A stretch of 64,000 nucleotides of DNA from Cunninghamella blakesleeana (Eukaryota > Mucoromycota > Mucoromycetes > Mucorales > Cunninghamellaceae), in assembly GCA_017871115.1 (NCBI GenBank), contig JAFCIZ010000002.1:3803501-3867500 (forward strand), in the 5' to 3' direction. Each line of letters starts with the position of its first letter. The first letter of the stretch is position 1. The position numbers were made by a program, and so were the translations under genes. Under the pieces are notes generated by a model that was not told the DNA's origin, ran no database searches, and saw only the letters and a program-made list of their open reading frames with translations. Below, piece by piece: positions 42,201 to 54,067 of this stretch.

Positions 42201-44809
42201 TTTTACATACCAATTTCTGCTTGTAATTGTTTTTCAGTCTCTAAATGATTTTCCTCAAGTTCGTCAGCTAATTCTTTCAAAGCTTCCAAGTCATCAATGG
42301 CATCACGCATTTCTTCCAATTTTTCGGTCAAGTTCAAATTCTTTTCTGCTAATTGTTCTACTAAATCTTCAGCGCCAAGAGCATCATCTAATCGTTGTTT
42401 AAGATTTTCATTTTGTCTTTCAGCTATATCTAATTTTTCCTTAGTACGCTCAAATTGACCTAAATTATAAATAATATCCACAATCAATACATTTTTTTAT
42501 AAGGAAAAAAAGAAAGAAAAATCGATAAATATATGTATAATGTTATATTGCAAATCAATTTAATCGTTATTATTATAACTATACCTTTAATTTCCGTTAA
42601 TTCGTGATTGTCACGTTCCAAATCTTTTATTTTTCTATTCAATTCGGCCTCATGTTCAGCAGTGGCATCACGTAATCTAACAAATACAATAATTAGATAT
42701 GAGTAATTATAATTTGATTTTTAATTTTACTTATGCTTTTATTATCTCTCTCTCTCTATATATATACGTATTCAATTACCTAAGTAATGCTTCTTTTAAC
42801 CGCTCATTATGTCTTTCCAATTGAACTATTTCTAAAGGTGTTCTTTCATCACCATTAGCTTCAGGGGGACGATTCAATATATCTAATATTAGAAGAAATT
42901 GATATAAATATTTATGAATTTGATTGACAATTTAATTTATATTATTATTATTAATATTATTATTATCATTGTCATTATCATTATTATATTATATATAAAA
43001 ATTTTAAATGTTCATATATAAATGTATTTATATTACCAGCATCTTTTCTAAGAATATCAAGATCCACGCTAACTTCTTCTAATTTATCTTTCAAAAGGCT
43101 AACTTCCTGTTGTAAATTTTCAGCTCTTTCTTCGGCAACTTCTTTATCAAGAGTCATCATTTCTAAAGATTCCAAAGCATCTGTATATTTCATTTCCATA
43201 TTTTCTTTTTCGGTTTCATTTTCTTTGCTCCTTCGAGTTGCTTCTCTTAAATCTTTTTGGAGCTCAGTTACTTTATCTATCATGAATAAAAAAATATAAA
43301 GTGAGAAGAAGTTTTACTTTTTAATTTTTTGGTATCCATTTTTTTTTCTTTTTTTTTAACCTTGTAATTTGTTCCTTAATGTCAAAAATTGCTCGGCTTC
43401 TTCTTTGATTTTTTCATGCTCTCTGTATCGTTCTCTGTCTTCTTGTCGTTTAGCTTCTAATATTTTTAATTTTAATCGTAATTCTTCATAATCTTTCATA
43501 GAAATCATCTATATAAATTGATGTACATATATATATATATATATATATGTATATGTATATTTTAATAAATCTATACGGTGTATATATAATATAGTTATGA
43601 TTTTACCTGATCAGATTTACTAATAGGTGCTGAAGTATCCAAAGCGCCATATACACGATTATTTTTAGTAGCCGTATTTATATTGGAAATGTCTGATGGT
43701 GATTGAGGTTCATTTGTCATTGAAGGGTGTTCTTGGATAGTATTTGAATAAGAAGTTGTATAAACATTTATGGTTTCCTTTTCTTCCCCTTGTTCTTGAT
43801 CCATAAATTCATCCTCTTCTTTTTCTCTATCTTCATAGTTATTATCATCATCGTTATCGTCATCTTCGTATTGTTGTTGCTGTTTATTTTCATATTTAGT
43901 ATTTTTATCAGCATCATCTTCATTATCATCATCATTATGAAAAGTGGATTTTTGTTGTTGTTGCTGTTGTTTTAATTGCTGGTGTTGTATTTTTAACTTT
44001 TCAAGTTGAGCTTTTCGAAGTTCTTTTGTATCCTTTTGTAAAGAAGAAGGGGAGGAAGATCCTTGTGTACCAGACCTAGGTCTTGTTAATCCTGATTTAC
44101 CAACAATACTTCTTTTTTGTGGACTAGCTGATATAGTGACACTTGCTGTAGGAGCAACAATATGAGTGCTATTAGCACGTGATGAGGTAGGTGGAGAATT
44201 GGCTCTTCCAGTATTATTATTAGCTGAAAAAGTTTGTAACCGACGTGATTGAGCAGAAATACGTGAAGGCAATAAAGTAGAAGAAGGCGAAGGAGTTCTT
44301 TGTTGTGAATGTCTAGCTGCTGTTAAACTGGAATCCTGAGCTGGTGCAAATCTTCCATATGAATCCGTTGAACTTCTACCTGACCTTGTCGAAGAATCAT
44401 TATCATCCTGTTTATTTATTTATTTTAAAAAAAAAGGAGGAAGAAAGATAATGAATGAATGAATGAATATGCAAAAAAAAAAAAAGTAGGCTATTATTAT
44501 ATATACAGTATATAAATATCTTACTTCGCTATTAACACGATCCATAGAAGAAGATGATGGTAATACTTTTACTTGACTAGGACGTACAAAAACACCATGG
44601 TTTGCTCTACAATCAAAATATCTTTTTCCTTGAACAACACCACTGTTTTTCCCAGAAGGGTCATCCAATTCAATCCCAATCCATTTTCCTGTTTGGAAAC
44701 TTGTTGTGCCAGCATAACGAATAGTTCCTAATTTACCTTGTACCTGGACTCTTGTCCCAGAACGTAATTCCAACGAAACATCGCCAGTATTACTGTTATG
44801 CGAAGTCAT
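38406..44809 (-). CDS. Dynactin subunit 1 (p150Glued) with CAP-Gly domain
   Basis: Twenty exons on the minus strand, 1451 aa, closing in frame: 44525-44809, 43607-44407, 43361-43508, 43037-43276, 42780-42882, 42585-42676, 42211-42459, 41971-42088, 41691-41886, 41396-41569, 41164-41291, 40998-41069, 40708-40880, 40503-40602, 40294-40414, 39943-40162, 39682-39818, 39231-39575, 38638-39150, 38406-38546. Residues 12-80 are a CAP-Gly domain (GTIRYAGTTSFQTGKWIGIEL, DDPSGKNSGVVQGKRYF, NHGVFVRPSQV); the usual GKNDG microtubule/EB1-binding motif reads GKNSG. A basic Ser/Arg-rich and polyQ/acidic linker follows, then coiled coil (the CC1 region that binds dynein intermediate chain), the dynactin p150 domain (LEHLTEVYIVPNGPPNHVDQ, RQRTGWLGDVATRFVTFIK) and further coiled coils. 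It recruits dynein to cargo and microtubules. Confidence 0.93.
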
Positions 44810-45082
44810 ATGAAATTATAAAATAAATATATTTCTATAATTTATATATAAAAGTATAAATTTATTATTTATGTAATTTGAATTTATAAAATCAAATGTA
44901 ATATATTAAAATATATTTATATTTAAAGTATTAATATAAATAATAATAAAAAAGGATTGTATTAAAAAAAAAAAAAAAAGAAAAGATATATAGAGAAAAA
45001 AAAATTAATTCCTCCTATTTTATTTTAAAAAAATGCCTTAAAAAATGGAGTTTTAAAAAAATTAAAGAGATCAAAGAAAAAC

Positions 45083-46469
45083 TTATTTATTGGAAGAAAT
45101 GATTTCATTAATTGCATGAGTTACTGAATCAAAAACATAAGTTTTATCACCAGTTAATTTATTTTCATCACCTTGACGATATTTACCAGTGCGTACTAAT
45201 GAACAAATATGGTTAATTTTTTAATAAAAGTAAATTTCTTCACATTATTTCTTTAATAAAAATAATAAAAATGAGCTGATTTACCTAAAATTCTATGTAA
45301 TCCAAGTTTTTCAGCACCATCACCTAAATCACTATTTACATCATCACCTATAATAGCTACTGAACCAGGATTGTTTTCGAACCCACTTTTTTTAAATATG
45401 AATAAAAATAATATATATATATTTATATATATATATTAGCTTATTATTTTTTAATTTTTTAAAAAGTGATTATTATCATTGTTATTTTACATTTGTTTTA
45501 AAGCCAATTCAAAAAAACTTTTTGTAGGTTTTCCAACAATAGTAGCAGTAGTTCCAGTAGCATACTCCAATGCTGTAACGAAAGGTCCAGGTCCTAGCGA
45601 AAGTTCTTCATCCTTGTCTGCAAAGTATTTGGCTTTATGCACTGCTATTAATGGAATATCAGGATTTTGTATCATTAGCCTAAATGCTTGATTCATCTAT
45701 TTAATAAATAATAAAGATAATAATAATAATAATTAAATAATAACTGTAATAAATAATTATCATTTTCCTTTTTATAAATATTCATGCAATGAATAATTGT
45801 TATTTTTTACCTTGGCATAATGAAAATTAGAAGGTGCCAAACCAACGACAACGGCGTTTTCATTTTCTGTTTTAATATCCTTAAATTCTTCTAACGCGTC
45901 TTCTTCCATAAATAATAAAGGTCTATAGAACATATATATTACTATTTATTAGACTTTTTTTGCGTAGGTAATCTTTTTTTTTTTTTTTTTTTTTTTCAAA
46001 AAAAATAAAATATTATTTTACCGTAAATTTTTTGCTTTAATCAAATCACGACAAGCAGATAGTGAAGTAAAAACCTAAATAATAGAATAGTATGATAAGT
46101 AACTCATAATAACAATAATAAATAATGCTAATAGTATAACATATACATAATATAAACTTACTTCGTTAGGACTAATATTGAAGCCTATATTATTTAATTT
46201 TTCTACTAGTTTCCTAGAAGATACTTTGGTAGTATTTGTTGCAAATCTATTTTAAAAAAATATATTAATAAAATACAAGTTTCTATTATTTCTATTAACT
46301 AAGGAAAGAAGATAAAAGTATTTCTGCATCTCTATTTTTTATTTTACTTGAATGGAATATTATTTGTCCGAAGTTTCTCTATAGCTTCAATAGCCCCTGG
46401 AATGACTTTAGAGTCAATATGTATAGTTCCACTGAGATCTATAAGCAAAGCTTTGATTTGTGATTTCAT
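45083..46469 (-). CDS. HAD-superfamily phosphatase, HDHD2-like
   Basis: Seven exons on the minus strand: 46348-46469, 46162-46246, 46022-46074, 45811-45922, 45491-45696, 45285-45385 and 45083-45195, giving 263 aa, matching human HDHD2 (259 aa). Motif I is [13 protein letters not shown]: the nucleophile Asp is present and the second acid is Ser, as is normal in HDHD2. Motif II is FATNTTK, the C2 cap region has [10 protein letters not shown] and [10 protein letters not shown], then [14 protein letters not shown] and VGKPTKSFF (motif III Lys), and [19 protein letters not shown] (motif IV acids). The ATG at 46469 is chosen because the longer in-frame extension is a run of hydrophobic residues not seen in the family. 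Substrate unknown; probably a cytosolic small-molecule or phosphopeptide phosphatase. Confidence 0.9.
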
Positions 46470-46750
46470 ATAAAGAAGGTATATATTTATAAAGACCGAT
46501 ATGTAGATAGAGAAAAAAGATAGAAAGTGAAAGGAAAAAAAAAAAATTGATAAAGCCATTTTTATAAATTTTTGAATTTCAAATTCAGTTTTTTTATTTA
46601 TATATAAAAATAATTGTACCTGACAAAATTGTATTTTAAGTGTATGTATATATAATATTTAAATCGTATAAAAAAATGTATATATTTCTATATGTAAATG
46701 TATGTATATGTATATTCAAAAATAATTCTAATAAATATATTATTTTTGAT

Positions 46751-47824
46751 TTAATTGGCATTTAAAGCAAAATCTTTAAAGTAAGAGTATTGGGTTTTTG
46801 GAGTTCTAAATTCATCAGAAGAACCACCAAAGAAAGTATCAAAGGCAATACCAAATATTTTCTTGGTTTTCTTTGTTCTAAGGACAAGATTATTTTGTTG
46901 GTATACTTTTTTCCCATTTAAAAAGACAGTTACTACACCATTTTTTTTACCAGGGGTATTAAGAACTACTTTTTGTTGAAGCTTATTCCAAGCACCAGTC
47001 TTGAATTTCCAACTACCACGACCCAAACTATAACCATAGTCAGAATTGCAAATGTTACCATTGGATTTACAAATATTTTTAGTTTGTAATTTAGGTGGAA
47101 CATAAGCGTATACTTCTCCTTGACCATTTTCTCTCCACATGAATCTAATGTTATTAAGATAAATAGAATAAGACAAAATAAAATAAGGATGAGTAAAATA
47201 ATAATTTATTATTGTTTCAATATATATACATATTTATATATTAATTTACCTTGTAGAAAAGCATGTTGGCGAATTAGTACCGCCTGAACATTCATCATGA
47301 CCGCCATAAAGACCCTGCAATAATCATAATCGGTAATAAAATAAATAAATAAATATAAACATTTCATTATCTATTCTTTTTTTTTAAAAAATAAAAGAAC
47401 TTACAGGTAATTTACCACCTTTTACAAAATCAAAACCTTTTGGGAAATAAACTTGGTAAGACAATTGAAGTTCACGGGGGGCACGAGACAAACTAATAGG
47501 TTGAGAATAAAAACCAATACCGCCTTGAGGATCAGCACCAGGGTTCATTGAATTTTCGGGATATGTGACCTTTAAAATACCTTTTTCACCACCAACGGGA
47601 TCTTTAACGATATCATAATTAAAACCATCTCCATGCCATGGCCAACTCCATCCATTATCATCGGGAATCCCCCAAGCAGATTTCCATTCAGGATCGCTAG
47701 ATGGTTCTTCTTTCATGTATTTCTGCCAATTTTTAAAAGTCCATGATTTACCGTAACATGTTGTGGTATACGTTAATATAAGATGAAGTATAATAATGGT
47801 TAAAGTTGCAGGAAGTTGTAACAT
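46751..47824 (-). CDS. Secreted polysaccharide lyase, PL14-like (alginate lyase fold)
   Basis: Three exons on the minus strand, 47405-47824, 47250-47314 and 46751-47144, giving 292 aa. The ATG at 47824 starts MLQLPATLTIIILHLILTY, a signal peptide that ends near CYGKSW. The catalytic-cleft signature of fungal PL14 lyases is complete across the first splice site: LSYQVYFPKGFDFVKGGKLP, GLYGGHDECSGG, then FSTRFMWRENGQGEVYAYVP. The beta-jelly roll continues with VVTVFLNGKKVYQQ and FGIAFDTFFGGSSDEF. These enzymes cleave uronic-acid polymers outside the cell. The substrate may be alginate-like or glucuronan. With the PL8 gene at the left edge, this is the second uronate-polymer lyase of the window. 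The family call is confident, the substrate is not. Confidence 0.87.
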
Positions 47825-48490
47825 TTTCAATTTTTATAGTTATTATTTATATACAAATATATATAATACAAAGAAAACGTGTCAATAAGAAAGAAATTAT
47901 TTATAATATGAAAATGATAAAGAAGAGAAGAAGAAGAAAAAAAGGTTAATCATAGCATTTATATATACTATTTCATGACCCCTTGATTTTCAGTAAGATC
48001 ATCCATAATTGGCGGAATTCTAATAAATTAAATTGTGTTCATATATATTAATGCGATTGTGTCACAAAAAAGAAATTAATTATTAAACTACAGTCAATTT
48101 CATTATTTATTTTTTATTCTTAATCAGCACATAAAGGATATATACGTATATATAAAAAGAGAGAAAGGGAAATGAAGAGAAAAATAAAATAATATGTTGG
48201 ATATACACATATAAACATAAAATAAAAAATAAAAAACATAATAAAATGGTATGTATATAAATATAATATAAAGAACTAATATCAAGACAAAAGATGTCAC
48301 CCAAAAAAAAAAAAATTAACTAAAAAAATAAAGTTAAAAATATAAAATAGGAAATAATAATAATAATAATTGTAATATAAATAAATAAAATAAGATAATA
48401 TAAATAAAAAAAAATTGTGATATATCTAGGTTATAATATAATAATAAAATAAAATAAAATGAATTGATTTAACCAAAAATAAACATTCAT
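47825..48490. other. Intergenic AT-rich region, PL14 promoter / kinesin 3' side
   Basis: This 0.67-kb stretch lies upstream of the lyase gene and downstream of the kinesin stop (both minus strand). It contains purine-rich and (AAT)n stretches and no credible gene. Confidence 0.55.
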
Positions 48491-51400
48491 TTATCGAAAT
48501 GGGATCCAGGATGAAGCACGTCTTTCTTGTTTGTCAGTAGCCGAGATTTCACTATACAGAATAAGGAAGGTTTGTGATTTAGGTACGTAATTTATGGTGA
48601 CATTTTTTTTATTATTTTTTGGTTAATTAGAGAATTTCCTTTTGCATAATTAAAATTTACCTATCAACAACGGCGCCACTACCTCTTAACGGTTTGGCTA
48701 TACGGCCAAAGTTAATTGCCATAGCACTTTGTGATTTTTGTGTCTTCATTTTTTCTAATCTTTCTCTAACAGCTTGTAATTGTGCTTCGAACCTATATAA
48801 TTTAAAAAAAAAAAATTAATAATAATAATAATAATAATAATTAAAAAAAGGTATTAATAAAGGAGTTGAAAGGAGATTGTCGTAATATTATTTCTTAATA
48901 TATATAATTATTATAATGATTTCCTTTTTTATAATAAACTTTTTTTTAAAAAAATAAGAATAATTACTTTTGTGCCTGTGAGTATAAATTATCTTGAGCT
49001 TCTTGCAACATGGATTCTAAACTTTCAATACGTTCATTCCGAGTATACAATTTACGTTCTGACACTGCAGCTTCCTTTTTAAGATGAGAGTTTTGTTCCA
49101 CCAACTTTGTAATACATACATTTTTTTAAAAAATATGATGCAGAAAAAAAATGATGTCAGAAATTAGAAACTAGTACATTTTTCGATGTCTGTTATATGT
49201 ATATATATATATATATATTACCTGCTTTTGAACATTAGTTAATTGTTCTAAATTACGTTCTAAAAAGGCCATCTTTTTTTGTTGGGCCTTGTTATTTGAT
49301 GTTTTCAAGATACGGTTATATTGCTCACGACTTTCTTCTAAAGAGATTTCCAATTCTACTACTTTTTCACAACGAGATTGTAAATCGCGCATTAATCCTT
49401 TCTTCATGACATCAAAGTAAGCCAATTGTTCGGCCATTGATTTGCGTACTTTTTCAATATCTTTTTCTTTTTCACGTACAGCTTCAATTGTCTTTGGTTG
49501 AGAATCTAATCTTGTCTATTTATTGTTAATAAAATAAAGAATAAAAATATACCTGGTTATGATATTGCTTTTTTCTTTCTTTTTCTTCTATTATTATTTT
49601 TACTATTTACCTGTAAATTTTCATTTGAAATCTTAAGTTCTCTTATAAGAGTATCAAGTGTTTTATACTCTTCGTCTTTTTTAACAAGTTCATTTTTTAA
49701 CTCATCAATTTCTTTTTGTTGTTGAGTTTTTTTGATAGCGTGTTCATTTTCTAATTTAGTCTATTTTTTAATTTTCATTTAATATATACATAATTTTTTT
49801 AAAATAAAATAAAATAAAATAAAAAAGTCAGCTTTAATTTATATATGTATATGCAGGTAACTAAATATGGTATATGTCAATTATGATTTTTTTTTCTTAT
49901 TTTTTTTTTTTTTACCTTAAGTTCAGTAATGGTATCTGTTAATTCAACATTACGATTCATTGACACTTCTTCATCAGCAATAGCTTTTTCTAATATTTCT
50001 TCATATTCTACTTCTAAGAGAGCAAGTCTTCCTTCTAATTCTGTACGTTTGGTGATCAGTGTTTCTCTATCTGTTTGAAGACCATTAATAATAGTTTCTT
50101 GTTCATTTACTAGAATTCTATTCTGTTGTACTTGCTCACGTAGTTGTTGAATGGCTTCTTCACTGAGATTAGCTACAGAATCAGGGTTTAATCTATCTAA
50201 AGCATCTTTCATTTGTTGTTCCTTTGAAGCGATATCATTGTCCTAATCATTTATAATATAACATATATATAGTTTAATATAATTATATATTTTTCTTTTT
50301 CTTTTTTTTTAACAAAAATTACCATATCTAAAGTAGCCATCATTTCTGCCATTTTATCAGCTTTCTTTTTAGATTTAGTTTCTTCTTCTGCATCCTTTTG
50401 TGAAACCCTTAATTCTGATAAAGTTTTCCTGTGTTGTTCTATTTGTAAGGATAACTCTTCATTTTCTTTACGTAATGATTCAATAGCTGTTGTACTCTCT
50501 TGACTCTGTTTTGATGCTTTTTCAAGTTGTGATTTCATATCATTGTACTCTGTCGAAATAGATGAATTATCTGTTGACATTGCTTTTTTATTTTCCTGTA
50601 ATACGCTAAGTTCTTCTTGTAATGATTCTAAAAGTTTTTCACGATTGGCTAATTCAGTTTCCTTTTCATATTAAACAAGGTATAAGAAAAAATTATAGTT
50701 TAAAACAAAATTACCATCAGTTATATATATATAAATAATAATTTTTTTTTCACTTACCTTTTCAGCAATTTGATCCATTAATGTATTTTCTCTTTTCAAG
50801 AATTCTTCACGTTCATCTTTTTCAAGGGTAAGGCCAGGTGTTGCAGGTCTCGAATCATCGGGAAGAGTAGGTTTGTAAGAGGTAGGGGTAGGAGTTCTAG
50901 GTGAAGTGACATCACCATTAGCATTACTATTGTTACTGCCTTTTGAAGAAGCTTTATCCATAGAAGCCCATTGTAATTCAGGAACTATACCACCAGTACG
51001 CCATGTATTAAGTTCATGTTCCAATGCTTGAATGTATTGTTGAAATGTAACTGTATCGCTTTTTACTTTTTTCAATAAAGCTTTTAATTCAGCAGGTGAT
51101 AAATCAGCATTAACTTTAGCTTTATTTTTAATAGTTTTTGCACGAACACCAAATCGAAGTGTTGAGATGGTTTCGGCTTCATTATAAGAGGATGGCGAAC
51201 AATTGATAATCAAGGTTGTACGAGAATTACCACCAAGAGATTCTTGTAAAATACGAGTTAATTTGGAATCACGATAAGGAACATGGCTTGACTAATGATA
51301 GTTGTAATAAAAATATATACTTTTATAAGTACTACTGTGTTTTTCCCATTTTATTTATTTTATTTTATTTTATACAAAATAATAATATATTATTATTATT

Positions 51401-52877
51401 ATTATTATTATATTTACCTTTCCATCAGTTAATGAATTAATGACCATACCTAAAGCAGTCAAAGATTTATTGATTTTTTTTGCTTCTTCTAGAGTTTGGC
51501 CTGATGCACCAGTTTTACCTACTTTTTCAGAACCAGCTAAATCCACAAGATAAAGTTTACCACTTTTAGCTGCTCCCGTATCTAAATTTTTTTGAGTAAT
51601 GGTCACTAATACAATGGAATGACTTCTAGAACTTTCAGCATTCATATCTGTTATTTTTAAAGTATAAATATAAATATAAATAGAGTTGTCATTATTATAT
51701 TAGAAATATTTAAATATTTTATTATCATCACTATGATTAAACTTACTTGTATAAGCTACAACACGATTATTGCCACCACTTTTCATCACTTCATAAACTT
51801 CTTCAGTAGATGAAACATAAACTTCTAATAAGCCTTTTACATAAACACCTTTAGATTTATCTTCATGAATAGGTAAATTATCCTGAGAGGCTATTTATTA
51901 TAAATAAAAATAAAATAAAATGGAATAAAATAAAAATAGAATTAATGAAATTAGATAAATGTAAATAATGAATGTATGATCGATAATCGGACGAAAATGT
52001 GATGGCATATTTTTTATTTTTATTTTTTTGGTGTTTCAAGAATAATATCAAACTTACGATTTAAAAGATCACGCACTTTTTCCATATAAATTTCCATATA
52101 AGACACTTTAACTGTAAATTCCATATTTGCAGGTGCAAGAATAATGCTTTGAAAAATTTGTTCAACAATACGAGGAATAATACCTTTATTCTTTTCATCT
52201 TCAATATCTGACCCCTATTATCATAATAATATGTTGAAATTGAAATAATTTTAAATAATATGATATAAATATGTATAAATATTTGAACCATCATTATCAC
52301 TATTATAATTATTAGTTTATATTTACCATCATTGTAAAAGTTTTACCACTACCAGTTTGACCATATGCAAAAACGGTACCATTATAACCAGCAACCACAT
52401 CTGACAAATAAAATAAAATAAAAAATCATATGAAAATAAGAATATATGTATGATGATAAAACTTTTTTTTTTTTGATACTCTATTTTTTTTTTTTTTTTC
52501 TAAACACACTATATATTAATATCTGTTTCTTTTACCATCAACAATGGATTTAATAGAATATTCAAATATTTCTTGTTGAGCTGTATTACTACCAAAGACT
52601 TTATCAAAAGAAAAATTTGGCTGGGATTCTTTCCCCTAATATATATATTAAAGCACGAAAATATATATGAAAATCATGAAACACCATCAATCACCGTTCC
52701 TTTTTTTATTTTCAGGCACTTTTTTTTTTTTTAATATAGTAAAATATAGTATTTTACCTTCACTACTACTGATGTTCCTTCTTCATTAATATCCACAATA
52801 GGCACACCGCCTTCTTTAATTTCAAGTTTATTTTGAGGTCGAAAACGACATACTACTTTAATATTGTTTCCTGACAT
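48491..52877 (-). CDS. Kinesin-1 heavy chain (conventional kinesin, NKIN type)
   Basis: Fourteen exons on the minus strand, 932 aa, in frame: 52758-52877, 52536-52635, 52327-52400, 52058-52214, 51747-51890, 51418-51647, 50758-51291, 50323-50661, 49916-50242, 49611-49760, 49222-49515, 48968-49104, 48661-48792, 48491-48551. The motor has IKVVCRFRP, the P-loop [14 protein letters not shown] (about 84-97), switch [12 protein letters not shown], switch [17 protein letters not shown] and the neck entry [20 protein letters not shown]. Next is the fungal-kinesin neck [21 protein letters not shown] long coiled-coil stalk follows. Near the end, [12 protein letters not shown] is the IAK autoinhibitory motif of kinesin-1 tails. 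Length matches Neurospora NKIN (about 930 aa). It drives plus-end vesicle transport in hyphae, opposite to the dynein pathway served by the dynactin gene nearby. Confidence 0.96.
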
Positions 52878-53734
52878 GGTTCTTGAATATTTATTATATA
52901 AAAAAATAAAAGATGGAAAATATATTAAAAGATGAAGGAAATGTGAATTTATAAATAACTGATAACGTGTTCCAATATGATTATTGTTTTTAAAAAAGGT
53001 GATATAATAAATATATATATCTTTATTCTATTATTTATTTTATAATTGTAATTATATGTAATATGATCATTATATATTTCTATATACCTTATGTAATGTC
53101 AATAAATAAATTAGATAAAAAACAAGAGAGAAAAAAGTGAAAATTTAAAGTGTGGAAAAGAAATAAAAAATTTAAAAGCGCTCCCAGCCAAAAAAAAAAA
53201 AAAAAAAAAGATAAAAATTAAACTCAGTCAAAGTGAAAAAAAAAAGGAATAGTTATCTTCCTCGATATTAAAATGTATCAAAATATGAAAAGTGAAAGTA
53301 CATTTTTTTATGCATTAACTTATTTCAATCCTTTAATAAAAGATAAAAAAAAATTATGGTGATATTTCAGATCTTTTTTATCAAGCAAAACAAAAAAAGT
53401 AATTTTCCAAATAGATAATGTAGCCGATTGGCTTCTTTTCATATGTCCATTATCATTCAAACCTTACCAAAAGTAAAAAATAAGAGACGACCGGAGTATA
53501 AAAACCCATGAGATTTATTGGTTAAACATTTCCCCAATGAGTCATTATTTGATCAGAAAAAGATTTTTTTTGATTTAAAAGAGTGATTTTTTTTTTTAAT
53601 TTCATTTCTTTTCTTTCTCTTTATTATACTTTATTTATTGAAAAAAGAATACTTATTATATAACTTCTTTTTTCATTTTTACTCTTTTTTTTATTAAAAA
53701 ACTTATATACAACAACAGACGTAAAGTCTAGCTT
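52878..53734. promoter_or_regulatory. Divergent promoter region, kinesin-1 / CPA1
   Basis: 857 nt between two outward genes. Contains a perfect Gcn4/CPC1-type palindrome (53537-53545, separate entry), a partial site ACTCAGTCA near 53222-53230, A-rich tracts and a T/C-rich stretch just before the CPA1 transcript leader. Confidence 0.65.
53537..53545. promoter_or_regulatory. Gcn4/CPC1-type binding site
   Basis: ATGAGTCAT, the exact symmetric site bound by Gcn4-family bZIP activators, about 190 nt upstream of the CPA1 uORF. CPA1/arg-2 genes of other fungi are under general amino-acid control, so the position makes sense. The binding itself is inference. Confidence 0.65.
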
Positions 53735-53914
53735 ATGTATATTCACGCTTTCGAAAAGTGCTCAGCCGATTATATTTGCGATCAAAGTAAGTCTTATATC
53801 TTTTTTATTATCAAGCAATATGGATAATACAAGTTTCATTTTAATAATCCATGTTATTTGTTTTTCTTTTTTTTTAAAAAAAAATAGTCTGGAAATCCTC
53901 TGGTAGTTTCTAAA
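53735..53914 (+). CDS. Arginine attenuator peptide (AAP) uORF of CPA1, split by an intron
   Basis: Two exons, 53735-53786 and 53889-53914, with a 102-nt GTAAGT...ATAG intron, encode 25 residues and a stop. The first 17 codons read MYIHAFEKCSADYICDQ; the intron splits the next codon, and the rest reads IWKSSGSF. It aligns without gaps to fungal AAPs (Neurospora and yeast, core QDY(L/I)SDH(L/I)W): Asp12, Tyr13, Asp16 and Trp19 fall at the same positions. In those fungi the nascent AAP stalls the ribosome when arginine is high and blocks translation of the downstream CPA1 ORF. The uORF ATG is 333 nt upstream of the CPA1 ATG. An unspliced transcript would not encode the Ile-Trp-Lys part of the peptide. 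Confidence 0.93.
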
Positions 53915-54067
53915 TTAACTCAACTTATACAAAAAATCTCTTTATTTGTTTATCAAAAAGTCTTAATTTATTTTTTATCTCCTAAAACCCCCAAGAAAAT
54001 AGAACCCTACTTTTTTTTTCTTTCTCTTATTTTATTTATTTACATATCTTATTATTAAAAAACAATC

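Noticed and set aside
43790..43975. Hydrophobic ORF on the plus strand inside the dynactin gene
   Set aside because: It is the antisense of acidic and polyQ codons (GAT/GAA/CAA read as ATC/TTC/TTG) in the dynactin linker.
46470..46559. N-terminal hydrophobic extension (possible membrane anchor) of the HDHD2-like enzyme
   Set aside because: The extension is Phe/Ile/Tyr-rich translation of AT-rich 5' UTR; HDHD2 proteins are soluble and start where the ATG at 46469 places it.
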